Assembly: GCA_003155705.1 (NCBI GenBank)
Contig: PMEC01000235.1
Span: 817-15,407, forward strand
DNA: 14,591 bases
Origin: Bacteroidales bacterium
Lineage (GTDB): Bacteria; Bacteroidota; Bacteroidia; Bacteroidales; VadinHA17
Direction of reading: 5' to 3'
A program made the translations under genes and the position numbers. This document shows positions 6,022 through 14,591 of the stretch, one piece after another (positions within the stretch are counted from its first letter, which is position 1; each line of letters opens with the position of its first letter). A model generated the notes under the pieces. The model was not told where the DNA came from. It was given only the letters and a program-made list of their open reading frames with translations, and searched no databases.

Positions 6022-8991
6022 ATGAAAATGCATTTTATGAAGAAAAAAATAATTCCTGCAATTATTACATATCTTCTTCTGTTTCCACTCTCTTTGAGGG
6101 CTCAGCAGACAGATCCTCCGTTTATAAAATATCTGAACCATCCCTGGGTCGATTCTGTATTAAAAACGCTTACCACCGATCAGCAGATTGCCCAATTAAT
6201 ATGGATTCCGGCATGGTCTGACAAAGATGTTTCGCATTCAGTAGAGGTTAGTGATATCATAAGAAAATTCGGTATTGGAGGAATAATTTTTTTTCAGGGT
6301 ACTCCGGGAAAACAGGCTGAGCTGACAAATTTCTATCAGAAAATCTCTAAAGTTCCGCTGTTTATTGCAACTGATGCTGAATGGGGTCTGGGAATGAGGC
6401 TGAATAATGTGGAAAAGTTTCCATATCAGATGACACTTGGGGCAATTCAGAATGATTCACTCATTTACCTCATGGGGAAAGCTATTGCAGATCAGAGTAA
6501 AAGGTTGGGCATCAATATGAATCTGGCTCCTGTTGCAGACATAAATAACAATTCACTGAACCCGGTCATCAACTACAGATCCTTTGGTGAGAACCGGGAA
6601 AAGGTTACAGCGAAGACACTGATGTATATGAAAGGGATGCAGGATAATAACATAATGGCAACTGCAAAACATTTTCCGGGACATGGAGACACTGATGTAG
6701 ATTCACATAATGATCTTCCTGTGATAAACCATTCAAAATCAAGACTGGATAGTCTCGAATTGTTCCCTTTTTCGAGGCTGATTAATGAAGGAATATGTGG
6801 TGTAATGACTGCACATCTTAGGGTTCCATCGCTCGATACTACTTCAAATTTGCCATCCACGCTTTCCTCTTTAATTATAAATGATCTCCTCAAGAAACAA
6901 ATGGGATTCAAAGGACTTGTGATGACCGATGCAATGAATATGAAAGGTGTCACAAAGTACTATGAACCATGGGTAGCCGATGCAAAGGCGTTTGAAGCCG
7001 GAAATGATGTGATTGAATATGTTACTGATGTTGATGCTGCTGTCAGAGAGATCAGTAATCTGGTAAAAGCAAAAAAAATAACAGCGGAGGAGGTTACATC
7101 CAGATGCCGGAAAATACTTGCAGCAAAATACTGGGCTGGACTTAGCAATTATAAAAAAGTAAGACAGACAAACCTGGAACATGATCTGTCAAAAGGGATA
7201 TCAAACGCATTGATCCGGGAACTGTATGCTTCAGCAATAACAGTATTGAATGACAATGATAATATTATACCTGTGAGTCATCTTGAAAGAACCAGGATAG
7301 CAACGCTTGCTATAAACAAAAATAAAAAAGAGCCAACATTATTCCAGGAAAGAATATCAAAATATGCTCCCGCTGATAACTTTTTCATTGATACAATTAA
7401 TCAGAAGAAGACATCCGTAATTCTAAAAAAACTGGCTCATTATGATCTGGTCATTACCGGGATTTTTAATACCGATCAAAGACCTGGCATGAACTTTGGC
7501 ATTCCTGAGAACCTTGATAGTTTGCTCGAAAAACTAAATATGCAAAACAGGTGCATTATCACATATTTTGGAAATCCCTATGCCATCGCCAAGATCAATT
7601 CTCTTCAAAAAGCTGCCGGGCTCATCCTGGCATATCAGGAAAATAATTACACCCAGGATCTGTCAGTACAGCTCATTTTCGGTGGTATCGGATCAAAGGG
7701 ATTGCTGCCAGTGACTATTAATAATAAATACCCGGAGGGTTACGGAATTATTACCCCGGGAAATCTGCGTCTCCAGTACGGCATTCCTGAAAGTGCGGGT
7801 ATGAACTCTGAATTTCTGAACAGGAAGGTTGACTCAATTGCAAATTGGGGTATTGCTGTCGGAGCCTATCCGGGTTGTGAGGTAATGATCGCAAGAAAAG
7901 GGGTTGTGGTTTTTCAGAAGACTTATGGTTATCAGACATATGAAAACAGGGTCGGAGTATCAGAAGATGACCTTTACGACCTCGCATCTGTTACAAAAAT
8001 ATCAGGTCCATTGCCAGCTTTGATGTTGCTGAATTCGTCAGGAAAATTTTCTCCCGATGAAAAGCTTGGAACATATCTGCCGGATTTCCGCCGAACAAAT
8101 AAGGCTGATCTGCTATTGAGAGATATGCTAACACACCAGGCAGGACTGCAAGCCTGGATCCCTTTCTGGAAGGAAACTGTGAAAAAAGACGGAAAGTTCA
8201 AAAGGAATATCTTTTCACCGGAAGCTTCGAAAAAGTACCCGGAAGAAGTTGCCGAAGGACTTTATATTAACAAGAATTACAGGAAGAAAATCTTCACCGA
8301 GATAAAAAAATCGCCTCTTGGAGAGAAAAAATATCTCTATTCAGATTTGACATTTATAATTGTTCCGGAGATTATTGACAGGCTCGCCGGCAAACCTTGG
8401 TATGATTTTGTGACATCTGAGTTATATCATAAAATAGGGGCGTTTGAGATCGGATTTAATCCATATAAGAAATACTCACTTACCAGAATTGTACCTACAG
8501 AGTATGATTCACTTTTTCGAAAACAGCTGTTACATGGGACTGTTCATGATGAAGGCGCTGCTATGCTGGGGGGAATTTCTGGTCATGCCGGGCTATTCGC
8601 AACTGCCAACGACCTGATGAAACTCATGGAATTGTACAGAAGGATGGGAAACTATGGAGGAGAACAGTTAATAAGCAATGAAGTTATGAAAGAGTACAGC
8701 CGGGTGCAGTTTCCTGAAAACAAGAACAGAAGAGGACTTGGATTTGACAAACCATTGCTTAATAATCAGGAAGTTAAACCGGATGAAGTGTATCCTGCCA
8801 GGAGCGCATCACCAGAAAGTTTCGGCCATTCCGGGTATACAGGTACTTTTGTGTGGGTAGATCCGAAATATGAAATCAGTTATATATTCTTCTGCAACAG
8901 GGTTTACCCCACCAGGAATAATAATCTGGTCACAGATATGAACCTTAGAACAGAAATTCTTCAGGCCATTTATGATTCGATTGAAAAGTGA
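6022..8991 (+). CDS. Exported NagZ-type GH3 beta-N-acetylglucosaminidase fused to a class-C-beta-lactamase-like serine hydrolase
   Basis: A 989-residue periplasmic fusion. The signal peptide runs to about residue 27 (LSLRA then QQTD). In-frame ATGs lie at 6022, 6028 and 6037; the third gives a classic MKKK start. GH3 domain, about 40-375: DAEWGLGMRL (118-127), the NagZ signature KHFPGHGDTDVDSH (216-229) holding the Asp/His dyad thought to act as general acid-base, and the nucleophile Asp303 in MTDAMNMKGV. Residues about 400-575 resemble a degenerate GH3 C-terminal domain. Serine hydrolase domain, about 590-985: SVTK (656-659, nucleophile Ser656 and Lys659), YSD (773-775) in place of YxN, HDEGAAMLGGISGHAGLF (842-859) and HSGYTG (936-941) in place of KTG. 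The first domain should cleave GlcNAc-MurNAc links. By analogy with the separate NagZ and AmiE (beta-lactamase family) of Bacillus subtilis, the second may remove the peptide from MurNAc; a D,D-peptidase or esterase is the alternative. It is divergent from nagX and near amgK-murU. Confidence 0.9.
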   Translation: MKMHFMKKKIIPAIITYLLLFPLSLRAQQTDPPFIKYLNHPWVDSVLKTLTTDQQIAQLIWIPAWSDKDVSHSVEVSDIIRKFGIGGIIFFQGTPGKQAELTNFYQKISKVPLFIATDAEWGLGMRLNNVEKFPYQMTLGAIQNDSLIYLMGKAIADQSKRLGINMNLAPVADINNNSLNPVINYRSFGENREKVTAKTLMYMKGMQDNNIMATAKHFPGHGDTDVDSHNDLPVINHSKSRLDSLELFPFSRLINEGICGVMTAHLRVPSLDTTSNLPSTLSSLIINDLLKKQMGFKGLVMTDAMNMKGVTKYYEPWVADAKAFEAGNDVIEYVTDVDAAVREISNLVKAKKITAEEVTSRCRKILAAKYWAGLSNYKKVRQTNLEHDLSKGISNALIRELYASAITVLNDNDNIIPVSHLERTRIATLAINKNKKEPTLFQERISKYAPADNFFIDTINQKKTSVILKKLAHYDLVITGIFNTDQRPGMNFGIPENLDSLLEKLNMQNRCIITYFGNPYAIAKINSLQKAAGLILAYQENNYTQDLSVQLIFGGIGSKGLLPVTINNKYPEGYGIITPGNLRLQYGIPESAGMNSEFLNRKVDSIANWGIAVGAYPGCEVMIARKGVVVFQKTYGYQTYENRVGVSEDDLYDLASVTKISGPLPALMLLNSSGKFSPDEKLGTYLPDFRRTNKADLLLRDMLTHQAGLQAWIPFWKETVKKDGKFKRNIFSPEASKKYPEEVAEGLYINKNYRKKIFTEIKKSPLGEKKYLYSDLTFIIVPEIIDRLAGKPWYDFVTSELYHKIGAFEIGFNPYKKYSLTRIVPTEYDSLFRKQLLHGTVHDEGAAMLGGISGHAGLFATANDLMKLMELYRRMGNYGGEQLISNEVMKEYSRVQFPENKNRRGLGFDKPLLNNQEVKPDEVYPARSASPESFGHSGYTGTFVWVDPKYEISYIFFCNRVYPTRNNNLVTDMNLRTEILQAIYDSIEK

Positions 8992-9004
8992 TTTCCGGTT
9001 TTGG

Positions 9005-10921
9005 TCAGAGAATTTTTGTAAGAGCAATTTTACTTTCATCATTGATTGACACCTTATCACAGAAATCCACAAAGTCAGAATAATCAGAAACCGGATAAAG
9101 CCCCTTAAAAAACTTAAATGTTCTTATATATCTGATTGTATTGTTAAAAAAGGAAATTTCTGTGGTGTACTGGCCGAACTTTGTCAAAACAGAAACCTTT
9201 TCCGGAATCTGACCTATTTTATAACTGACAGGTAATTTGAATGTTATTGTATCAATTTCATTATAGGATCTTCTTATACTAATTTCAGATTTTCTTTCTT
9301 TTGTTTTATAAGGAAGTTTACCAAACTTTGTCATCAGATTTGGATTAAAAAGGAATCTGTTTCCCATAATAATTCCATAATCAGGTAAACCCAGAAATAG
9401 TTCTTCTTTGATAGACGGGATAATATTCCTTTCCTCTCTATGGGAAAAATTAATCAGTTTGAAACTGGGAACAGTAATACGGGTCTGAACATCCTTTCTA
9501 CGGTCGGCTTCATCCATCTGAAGAACCCAGTAAACTTTATCATACAGAGCACCTCGGTAATCTGTTTTGATAATTGCAGTAGCATTGCCATCCTCACCAA
9601 GACTTACAGTAGCACTCCTGATTTGCTTATTATCATCAATAGTATATTTTTTTGTATTCACCAGAGCGCTCCCATCTTCACTTGTTAGAAGGACTTTCCT
9701 GTCATCTGTAAATGTTCCAATATAACCGAAAGGTAAATGCTGGCTTGTACATTCAAGCCAGAGAGTATCATTCTTAAATGGCACACAAATTATTACATGA
9801 TTAAATTGGTTTGAAGGGAAGGCAGCTTTTATTGGTGTGGCATCTTCTCCAGCATTAGCAAGAGTATAATAACTCTTTATACCAACAACATCTAAAAGCG
9901 ATTTCATGTAATTTGAAAGCGCTTTGCAATCTCCATATGAAAGACGGTCAACAGTTTCTGCATTTATCGTCTGCCATCCTCCTATTCCTTTCTGAATGCT
10001 GACATATCGGACTTTATTTTGCAAATAATTGTAAAGAACCTTGATTTTTTCATAATCATCAGTCATGCCGGAAACTAATTTTCTGATTTTATCACCTGAC
10101 TCTGTAGGTAGAGTATTTCTTCCTTTACCGAGCATATTGATCCATTTTCCAAAACTGCTCCACGATTCCAGGTTCCCTTTATAACCGCTTATTTCAAAAT
10201 CAGAAGGAGCAGTCAGGACATTTGAGGTATATTCTTGAAAGGGTGTGCCGAATGGTTCATTTTTTATGGCAGGCATGTTTTCTGCTTTCCAAGTATATGT
10301 TGTTTTATCCTTTCCTTTATTAATTGTGACCCTGTCTTTGATATTATTTTCCATATACCTGAATTTGAATTCATTAGGTGTTATTATCGTAAATGTTGAT
10401 TTTTCAACTGAAACATTATAATCATCATAGACAAACCAGTCGGGATAAAACAAGAGTCCATTATAAACGATCTCATAAGTGAATTCAACAGTAAAGGGTG
10501 TAGTACGGTATTTTGGATCCAGTAACTTAACCCTGTTATCCTCATATAACGAATATCCTGCATTTGCTGAGTAATCCTTCACATCTACATTTATTCCATT
10601 TTTAATCGGAATTCCATTCTGGTCATATAGATCTGATCTTATTTTCCTGACACTTAAGAATTTATCATAAAACTTAATCAAAACTGAGTTGTCAATACCA
10701 TTTGTATTTAAAATAGTTATAACGTATTTGACACTCATTACAGCTTTATCAATATCTGAAATCTCGAAGACAGTTTCACTGGTTCTAACGACTGCTTTAG
10801 CGTCAACTAGAAGATCTTTAGCTATATCGTTTACTTTATATTTATTATCTGTTCCATAGACCCATGTCAGGAAAAAAGTAAATAAAATAAAGAGAATAGT
10901 CCTGTTTTTTGATGCCGACAT
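9005..10921 (-). CDS. Exported DUF3857 and transglutaminase-like domain protein with an intact Cys-His pair
   Basis: A 638-residue secreted or periplasmic protein of unknown role. A signal peptide covers about 1-23 (ILFILFTFFLTWVYG). A DUF3857-type beta-rich domain spans about 50-240, with the typical WFVYDDYNVSVEKSTFTI region (162-179). A transglutaminase-like core follows at about 270-400: Cys332 in SYGDCKALSNYM, His375 in QFNHVIICV and Glu390 in LWLECTS, the position usually held by the third catalytic acid. A C-terminal beta-rich part ends the protein. The Cys-His-acid arrangement implies a thiol peptidase or acyl transferase fold, but no substrate is known for these proteins. The gene starts 4 bp after the stop of its DUF3857 paralogue, clearly the same transcript. 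Its stop is 13 bp from the stop of the convergent hydrolase gene, leaving no room for a terminator. Confidence 0.85.
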   Translation of the reverse strand: MSASKNRTILFILFTFFLTWVYGTDNKYKVNDIAKDLLVDAKAVVRTSETVFEISDIDKAVMSVKYVITILNTNGIDNSVLIKFYDKFLSVRKIRSDLYDQNGIPIKNGINVDVKDYSANAGYSLYEDNRVKLLDPKYRTTPFTVEFTYEIVYNGLLFYPDWFVYDDYNVSVEKSTFTIITPNEFKFRYMENNIKDRVTINKGKDKTTYTWKAENMPAIKNEPFGTPFQEYTSNVLTAPSDFEISGYKGNLESWSSFGKWINMLGKGRNTLPTESGDKIRKLVSGMTDDYEKIKVLYNYLQNKVRYVSIQKGIGGWQTINAETVDRLSYGDCKALSNYMKSLLDVVGIKSYYTLANAGEDATPIKAAFPSNQFNHVIICVPFKNDTLWLECTSQHLPFGYIGTFTDDRKVLLTSEDGSALVNTKKYTIDDNKQIRSATVSLGEDGNATAIIKTDYRGALYDKVYWVLQMDEADRRKDVQTRITVPSFKLINFSHREERNIIPSIKEELFLGLPDYGIIMGNRFLFNPNLMTKFGKLPYKTKERKSEISIRRSYNEIDTITFKLPVSYKIGQIPEKVSVLTKFGQYTTEISFFNNTIRYIRTFKFFKGLYPVSDYSDFVDFCDKVSINDESKIALTKIL

Positions 10922-10925
10922 AATT

Positions 10926-12791
10926 TTACTTCTTTTTAAGGATAATTGGCTCAGACTGTTTTTTAATCACCTGATTATAAAATTCTTTAAGAGCAGCGTA
11001 TTCTTCCGGCAAAAACATAGTTTTATTTATAGCAAATATAGAAGTTACTTTTATGGTGTTCCCCAATTGGGATACATCATAAATAAGTGATGCAGAATTA
11101 CCTTCCATCCTGAGTCTGACCGATCCAGGTAATTCTGTAACAGTGTAGTTATCTGGTATCTCAAAACTTGAAGTAGTATTTTTTTCTATATTATATCCAT
11201 AATCGACAGGGTATTTTCTTACATCCAGTGCAAAAGGGTTTTCTTTTAATTGATCATAAAGCAAAGGCATTATATAAACCTCATTACCAAGAACATTAAG
11301 CAGATTATTTAAAGTGACATCATATTCTTCAATAACAGGGAGATAGACACTATCTACATTATCAATTCTGGATTCATTTATGACCAGACCCAGTTTATCT
11401 TTTTTAAAGTCTTCAAGATATGCATCCTGACTATTGAATTTGTGGTATTTGCTCCTGAAGTCAAGAGCAGAATAATCTATTTTCCTTTTGGATAGCTTAC
11501 CTCTCAGTGTGTTGTCTTCCTGTATTTTAAGAAAGTATGTGGTAAATTCTTTATCTTTGCGTGTTGTGGAAAGATCAACCAGATCGCTTTTTACTTCACT
11601 TACTGTTCTTCCGGAATTGTTCAGACATCTTAAAGGAATCAGATAATAAGGCATATAAGGCTCTGTAGCATCAAGCAAAATTGATTTATCACCAATCTTC
11701 GCAAGGACAATTACATAATTAAGCTTACTCAGACTTGGTGAAATGGGCGATAAAATTCCATTATCCCTGGTGCTCATGACAACCGGAGTAACATCAAAAT
11801 CGAGTTTCTTAAGCAATTGGTAAAGGATCAGATTGACATCTGCCGAATTGCCAAGCTTCATTTTAAATGTAAAAGCAAAATTAGGACTTGAAGCAACAAC
11901 TGATTTTCTCTCATCCCATTTTACAATTGATTTAACTGATTCATAGGCCATTTTCAATTTCTCCTCGCCTGTGGTTTTTGAATTCTCTATGCTTTTTGCC
12001 AGATTATTCAAATAAATTGAACCGCTGTTTGGAGATATGAAATTTGAATTATCCAGTAAAAGTCTGCTTACAGATTCCCATGATGATGCAAATTCTTTTG
12101 TAAATGCACCGTAGGTAATATTGAGGATATCAAATTCAAATTTTGTAAGATAGTTCTCTTTTGAACTCATATAGGATTCTATCTTAAAGGAGGGCATTTC
12201 TTTTGCAATCCATATCGGTGGAGTAGAGACAGCTAGAGGTTCAAAACCAAAATAGTTTATTCTGAATCTTACATCCTTCGGATTCTCAAGTATTAATTCA
12301 CTGTATTTTACAGGTATCACCTCCTGAAACTTCCATTCTGACGGTATACCTTTAAAGGCAAACTGTAGGTCTATTACTGAGCCAACCTTTATATTTGGCA
12401 TTGCAGCCCGAACTACAAAATTCTTTTCTGATAACTTATCGTAAAAAATTGATTCGTTCTTTAACTTCTCCTGAACAACCTTGTCATTCTCAAGATTAGT
12501 TGTAATACCTTTTATTGTAGAAGTCTCAGTACTTGGATAGCTGTGGTTGGCCCAGTTATAACCTTCCTTCTTGAGAATTTTTATTCTTAAAGTTCTGGTA
12601 AAAAGTGCAGTTTGAATATTTAAATAACCATAGTCACATAATATTACTGCTGCTGCTGATGTATCTCCCGGATAAGATACCATTTTAAGCTCATCAGGAC
12701 TAACTTCACCAAATTTTATAGGTGCTTTCTGGGCTGGAAGGACTGATATTACCAGGAAAAAAACTGACAGGGTAAGAATTACGTTCTTCAT
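10926..12791 (-). CDS. Exported DUF3857 protein with a degenerate transglutaminase core
   Basis: A 621-residue exported protein, paralogous in layout to the protein encoded 4 bp downstream. The signal peptide is about 1-20 (VFFLVISVLPA, then QKAP). The DUF3857-type domain spans about 60-240, including VGSVIDLQFAF (136-146) and WKFQEVIPVKYSEL (153-166). The transglutaminase-like core is recognisable at about 270-390 but lacks key residues. GNSADVN (314-320) stands where the partner has GDCK, so Ser316 replaces the nucleophilic Cys. LNYVIVLA (357-364) puts Tyr359 where the partner has His. LLDATEP (372-378) keeps the acid, Asp374. It is therefore probably a pseudoenzyme that binds or scaffolds. 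The ATG at 12791 gives a standard signal peptide, with only an A/T-rich leader before it. It is the first gene of the pair. Function unknown. Confidence 0.82.
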   Translation of the reverse strand: MKNVILTLSVFFLVISVLPAQKAPIKFGEVSPDELKMVSYPGDTSAAAVILCDYGYLNIQTALFTRTLRIKILKKEGYNWANHSYPSTETSTIKGITTNLENDKVVQEKLKNESIFYDKLSEKNFVVRAAMPNIKVGSVIDLQFAFKGIPSEWKFQEVIPVKYSELILENPKDVRFRINYFGFEPLAVSTPPIWIAKEMPSFKIESYMSSKENYLTKFEFDILNITYGAFTKEFASSWESVSRLLLDNSNFISPNSGSIYLNNLAKSIENSKTTGEEKLKMAYESVKSIVKWDERKSVVASSPNFAFTFKMKLGNSADVNLILYQLLKKLDFDVTPVVMSTRDNGILSPISPSLSKLNYVIVLAKIGDKSILLDATEPYMPYYLIPLRCLNNSGRTVSEVKSDLVDLSTTRKDKEFTTYFLKIQEDNTLRGKLSKRKIDYSALDFRSKYHKFNSQDAYLEDFKKDKLGLVINESRIDNVDSVYLPVIEEYDVTLNNLLNVLGNEVYIMPLLYDQLKENPFALDVRKYPVDYGYNIEKNTTSSFEIPDNYTVTELPGSVRLRMEGNSASLIYDVSQLGNTIKVTSIFAINKTMFLPEEYAALKEFYNQVIKKQSEPIILKKK

Positions 12792-13182
12792 ATATCAAAT
12801 ATTAAATTTCCGAAATACCTATATAAATAATTACATCCTTATATCATGAGTCGGATCTCCATTTTCAATAAATGATTTATTCTTTCAATGTTTTATTATT
12901 CACTTTATCAGATAAGTATACTAAAATAGTAATATTTATCGAGAAATTCCTGACGTTGGATAATAAATTATTAACAATAATGAGAAGCTCTTTCCATTTC
13001 ACTGGATGATCATCTGATTACTTAAAAGAGTAATTGGACAAATAAGGCTGTCGCATTTTTGAAATAAAACGGGAAAGAACCGCAGAAAATAAAACTTTAG
13101 CAATAATCAGAAAACATCTTAAGACAAGAAAAACAGTTTAAAACAGAAATCTGAAGAAAATCGAGGGAGTTGCTTTATCATT
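12792..13182. other. 391-bp A/T-rich intergenic region with no gene found
   Basis: This gap lies upstream of the DUF3857 pair and downstream of the GH28 gene, so it should hold the promoter of the former and the end of the latter's transcript. Both strands are full of stops and no credible short coding frame is seen. No TTG-N19-TAnnTTTG promoter and no stem plus T-tract terminator is convincing. A phrase at about 13046-13061 (GGCTGTCGCATTTTTG) resembles the end of an insertion sequence, but no partner end is present. Confidence 0.5.
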
Positions 13183-14591
13183 TTACTGCAATTTCAAATC
13201 CATCTCTGTACTGTTCTGAACTTTCAGGACACTATTATCTTTGGTTTTGACAGACACATTTTTGAACTTCCACCCTTTGGCAAATGAAATATCCCCCTGA
13301 GATCTTGCTTCAACTTCAATATCTGTGAGAAAATAGTTTTCAACAGGTGATTCTTTCATACCCGATATTGAAATAGCTGCACCTCTCACTGAACCCTTCA
13401 TCGCCGTAAGGTAGACGTTTTTAAAATGAGGAGTCCCTCTTTCCGGGCCTACCTTTTCCAGGAAAACTTTCCAGTGATTCGGAATACTGTCATAAGAATA
13501 TCCTTTGGGCAATGTTGAATAGCTATAAGCAGGATTCCAGTCCATTGTAGCCCGGAGCATAGTGCCTACATTATTCATTTCAATATTATGAACATAAATA
13601 TTCTCGACGGTACCGCCGCGGGTAATGGCAGATTTGAAATTGATACAGTTGGATGTGCCATTTGCTATCAGATCGTAAGCCAGTACATTTCTGATTCCAC
13701 CTGAAGTCTCACTTCCGCATGTGATAAGACCGGCCCCTTTGCGTGCAACACATTTTCGGATTACAACATACTCAGTAGGACGGTTAACTCTTAGCCCGTC
13801 TGCATCGCGACCGGCTTTCAGGCAAAAATCATCATCGTTACAATCAATATCACAATTCTGGACAAGTATTCTCGTGGAGGAATCAATGTCGATTCCATCT
13901 GTGCTCGGGCCACTTCCATCCACATTATTCTGGATAACAATTCCATCGACTGTAACATGTTCTGAATAAAGAATCTGGACTGTCCAGAAACCGGCCTGCT
14001 TTAATGTAATATCTTTGATTGTAATATTAGATGATTCCTGTATAAGCATTGTACGGGGACGTTTACAATCATAATCCACAATCCATCTTAAACCCTTCGC
14101 GTCATAATCCCTTCGCATCTTGAAGTACTTATCCCAAAAAATTTTGCCTTGAGCATGGATTTTTCCCTTTCCCGAAATCTCTGCATTATCTTCTTTGAGT
14201 ATGTTAATAAGTGCTGCCGGCCATTTTATTTCAATTCCTGCAATCCGGGTATTAATCTCCGGATAATCTTCAATATTCTGACTTCCAAGCAGCATCACTT
14301 TTTCACTGATCAGGAGATTTACCCCTTTTTTAATAAACAAAGATCCGGTAAGGTAAGCCCCGGTATCAAATGTTACAACGCCTCCCCCATTTTTCCAGCA
14401 GGCATCTATTGCAGCCTGAATAGCTTTTGTATTCAAAGTTTTTCCATCATTTTTTGCACCATATTTATTTACAGTGAATATGTTTTTGGAGGAAGGTATA
14501 TTTTTTGCCCCGACTTCATTGACCCATTTAAGTTCGGGAAAAACTATATCACTTTTCTGAGCAGATATGATACGGCTGAAAAAGATTGGAA
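13183..14591 (-). CDS. GH28 family pectinase (polygalacturonase-like), 5' end beyond the window
   Basis: A glycoside hydrolase family 28 right-handed beta-helix enzyme, expected to hydrolyse galacturonide links in pectin outside the cytoplasm. The frame stays open from the stop at 13183 to the window edge, giving 468 visible residues. The first visible residues (PIFFSRIISAQKSD) look like the end of a signal peptide, so the true start is just past 14591. The apparent TTG start at 14436 is internal: the preceding VNKYGAKNDGKT continues the classic GH28 N-terminal pattern YGAxxDGxTLNTxAIQAAID. Catalytic motifs, counted from the first visible whole codon: STDGID (229-234), the acidic cluster CNDDDFCLKAG (250-260), CGSETSGG (291-298) where fungal enzymes have GHG, and FKSA (318-321) in place of RIK. 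The last two changes are usual in bacterial exo-acting or rhamnogalacturonan-type members. The exact substrate cannot be read off. Confidence 0.9.
   Translation of the reverse strand, partial: PIFFSRIISAQKSDIVFPELKWVNEVGAKNIPSSKNIFTVNKYGAKNDGKTLNTKAIQAAIDACWKNGGGVVTFDTGAYLTGSLFIKKGVNLLISEKVMLLGSQNIEDYPEINTRIAGIEIKWPAALINILKEDNAEISGKGKIHAQGKIFWDKYFKMRRDYDAKGLRWIVDYDCKRPRTMLIQESSNITIKDITLKQAGFWTVQILYSEHVTVDGIVIQNNVDGSGPSTDGIDIDSSTRILVQNCDIDCNDDDFCLKAGRDADGLRVNRPTEYVVIRKCVARKGAGLITCGSETSGGIRNVLAYDLIANGTSNCINFKSAITRGGTVENIYVHNIEMNNVGTMLRATMDWNPAYSYSTLPKGYSYDSIPNHWKVFLEKVGPERGTPHFKNVYLTAMKGSVRGAAISISGMKESPVENYFLTDIEVEARSQGDISFAKGWKFKNVSVKTKDNSVLKVQNSTEMDLKLQ

Noticed and set aside
6573..7182. Minus-strand open frames of 60-126 codons inside the hydrolase gene
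   Set aside because: They lie opposite strongly conserved GH3 coding sequence and have no recognisable protein features.
6022..8991. Beta-lactam resistance enzyme
   Set aside because: The serine domain has YSD and HSG in place of the YxN and KTG of true class C beta-lactamases and is fused to a wall-sugar hydrolase, so resistance is not a supported call.
13046..13061. Insertion-sequence-like end GGCTGTCGCATTTTTG
   Set aside because: No inverted partner, transposase fragment or duplication is found nearby; a single 16-base resemblance is not enough.
13140..13182. Terminator for the GH28 gene
   Set aside because: Only three-base stems such as CAG/CTG are present and there is no stem followed by a T-run in the right direction.

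Overview
The window looks like chromosome of a member of the Bacteroidota, probably Bacteroidales or a near relative. The reasons are the A+T-rich sequence, promoter-like TAnnTTTG boxes, the carboxy(nor)spermidine route to polyamines, a DUF5009/HGSNAT-like membrane protein, an exported GH3-serine hydrolase fusion and paired DUF3857 proteins. The assignment rests on gene content and motifs read by eye; no search was run.

Layout, left to right: the tail of a plus-strand gene (1-51). A minus-strand polyamine pair: carboxynorspermidine decarboxylase (93-1232, TTG start) and carboxynorspermidine/carboxyspermidine dehydrogenase (1367-2560), separated by an octanucleotide tandem array. A minus-strand amgK-murU pair (4471 down to 2699). 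A 265-bp gap with a striking inverted-repeat element. A minus-strand multi-span membrane protein, nagX-like (5843-4737). A divergent promoter region with repeated AGGTSA half-sites. A plus-strand 989-residue exported fusion of a NagZ-like GH3 glucosaminidase and a class-C-beta-lactamase-like serine hydrolase (6022-8991). Converging on it, a minus-strand pair of exported DUF3857/transglutaminase-like proteins (12791 down to 9005), one with a Cys/His active site and one without. A 391-bp gap with no gene. Last, a minus-strand GH28 pectinase-type gene whose 5' end lies just outside the window.

The main biological theme is cell-wall (muropeptide) salvage. The sequence supports this model: the exported fusion removes GlcNAc from muropeptides and may then strip the peptide from MurNAc, combining the jobs of separate NagZ and AmiE in Bacillus. 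Sugars would enter the cytoplasm, possibly with help from the NagX-like protein. AmgK would phosphorylate MurNAc (and GlcNAc) at C1, and MurU would make UDP-MurNAc, bypassing early steps of de novo wall precursor synthesis. The enzyme families are well supported by motifs. The amidase activity, the transport role and the shared regulation are inference.

The polyamine pair would make spermidine or norspermidine. The DUF3857 pair has no known function. The GH28 enzyme probably belongs to a plant polysaccharide locus beyond the right edge. No tRNA, rRNA, CRISPR array, intact insertion sequence or convincing intrinsic terminator was seen.
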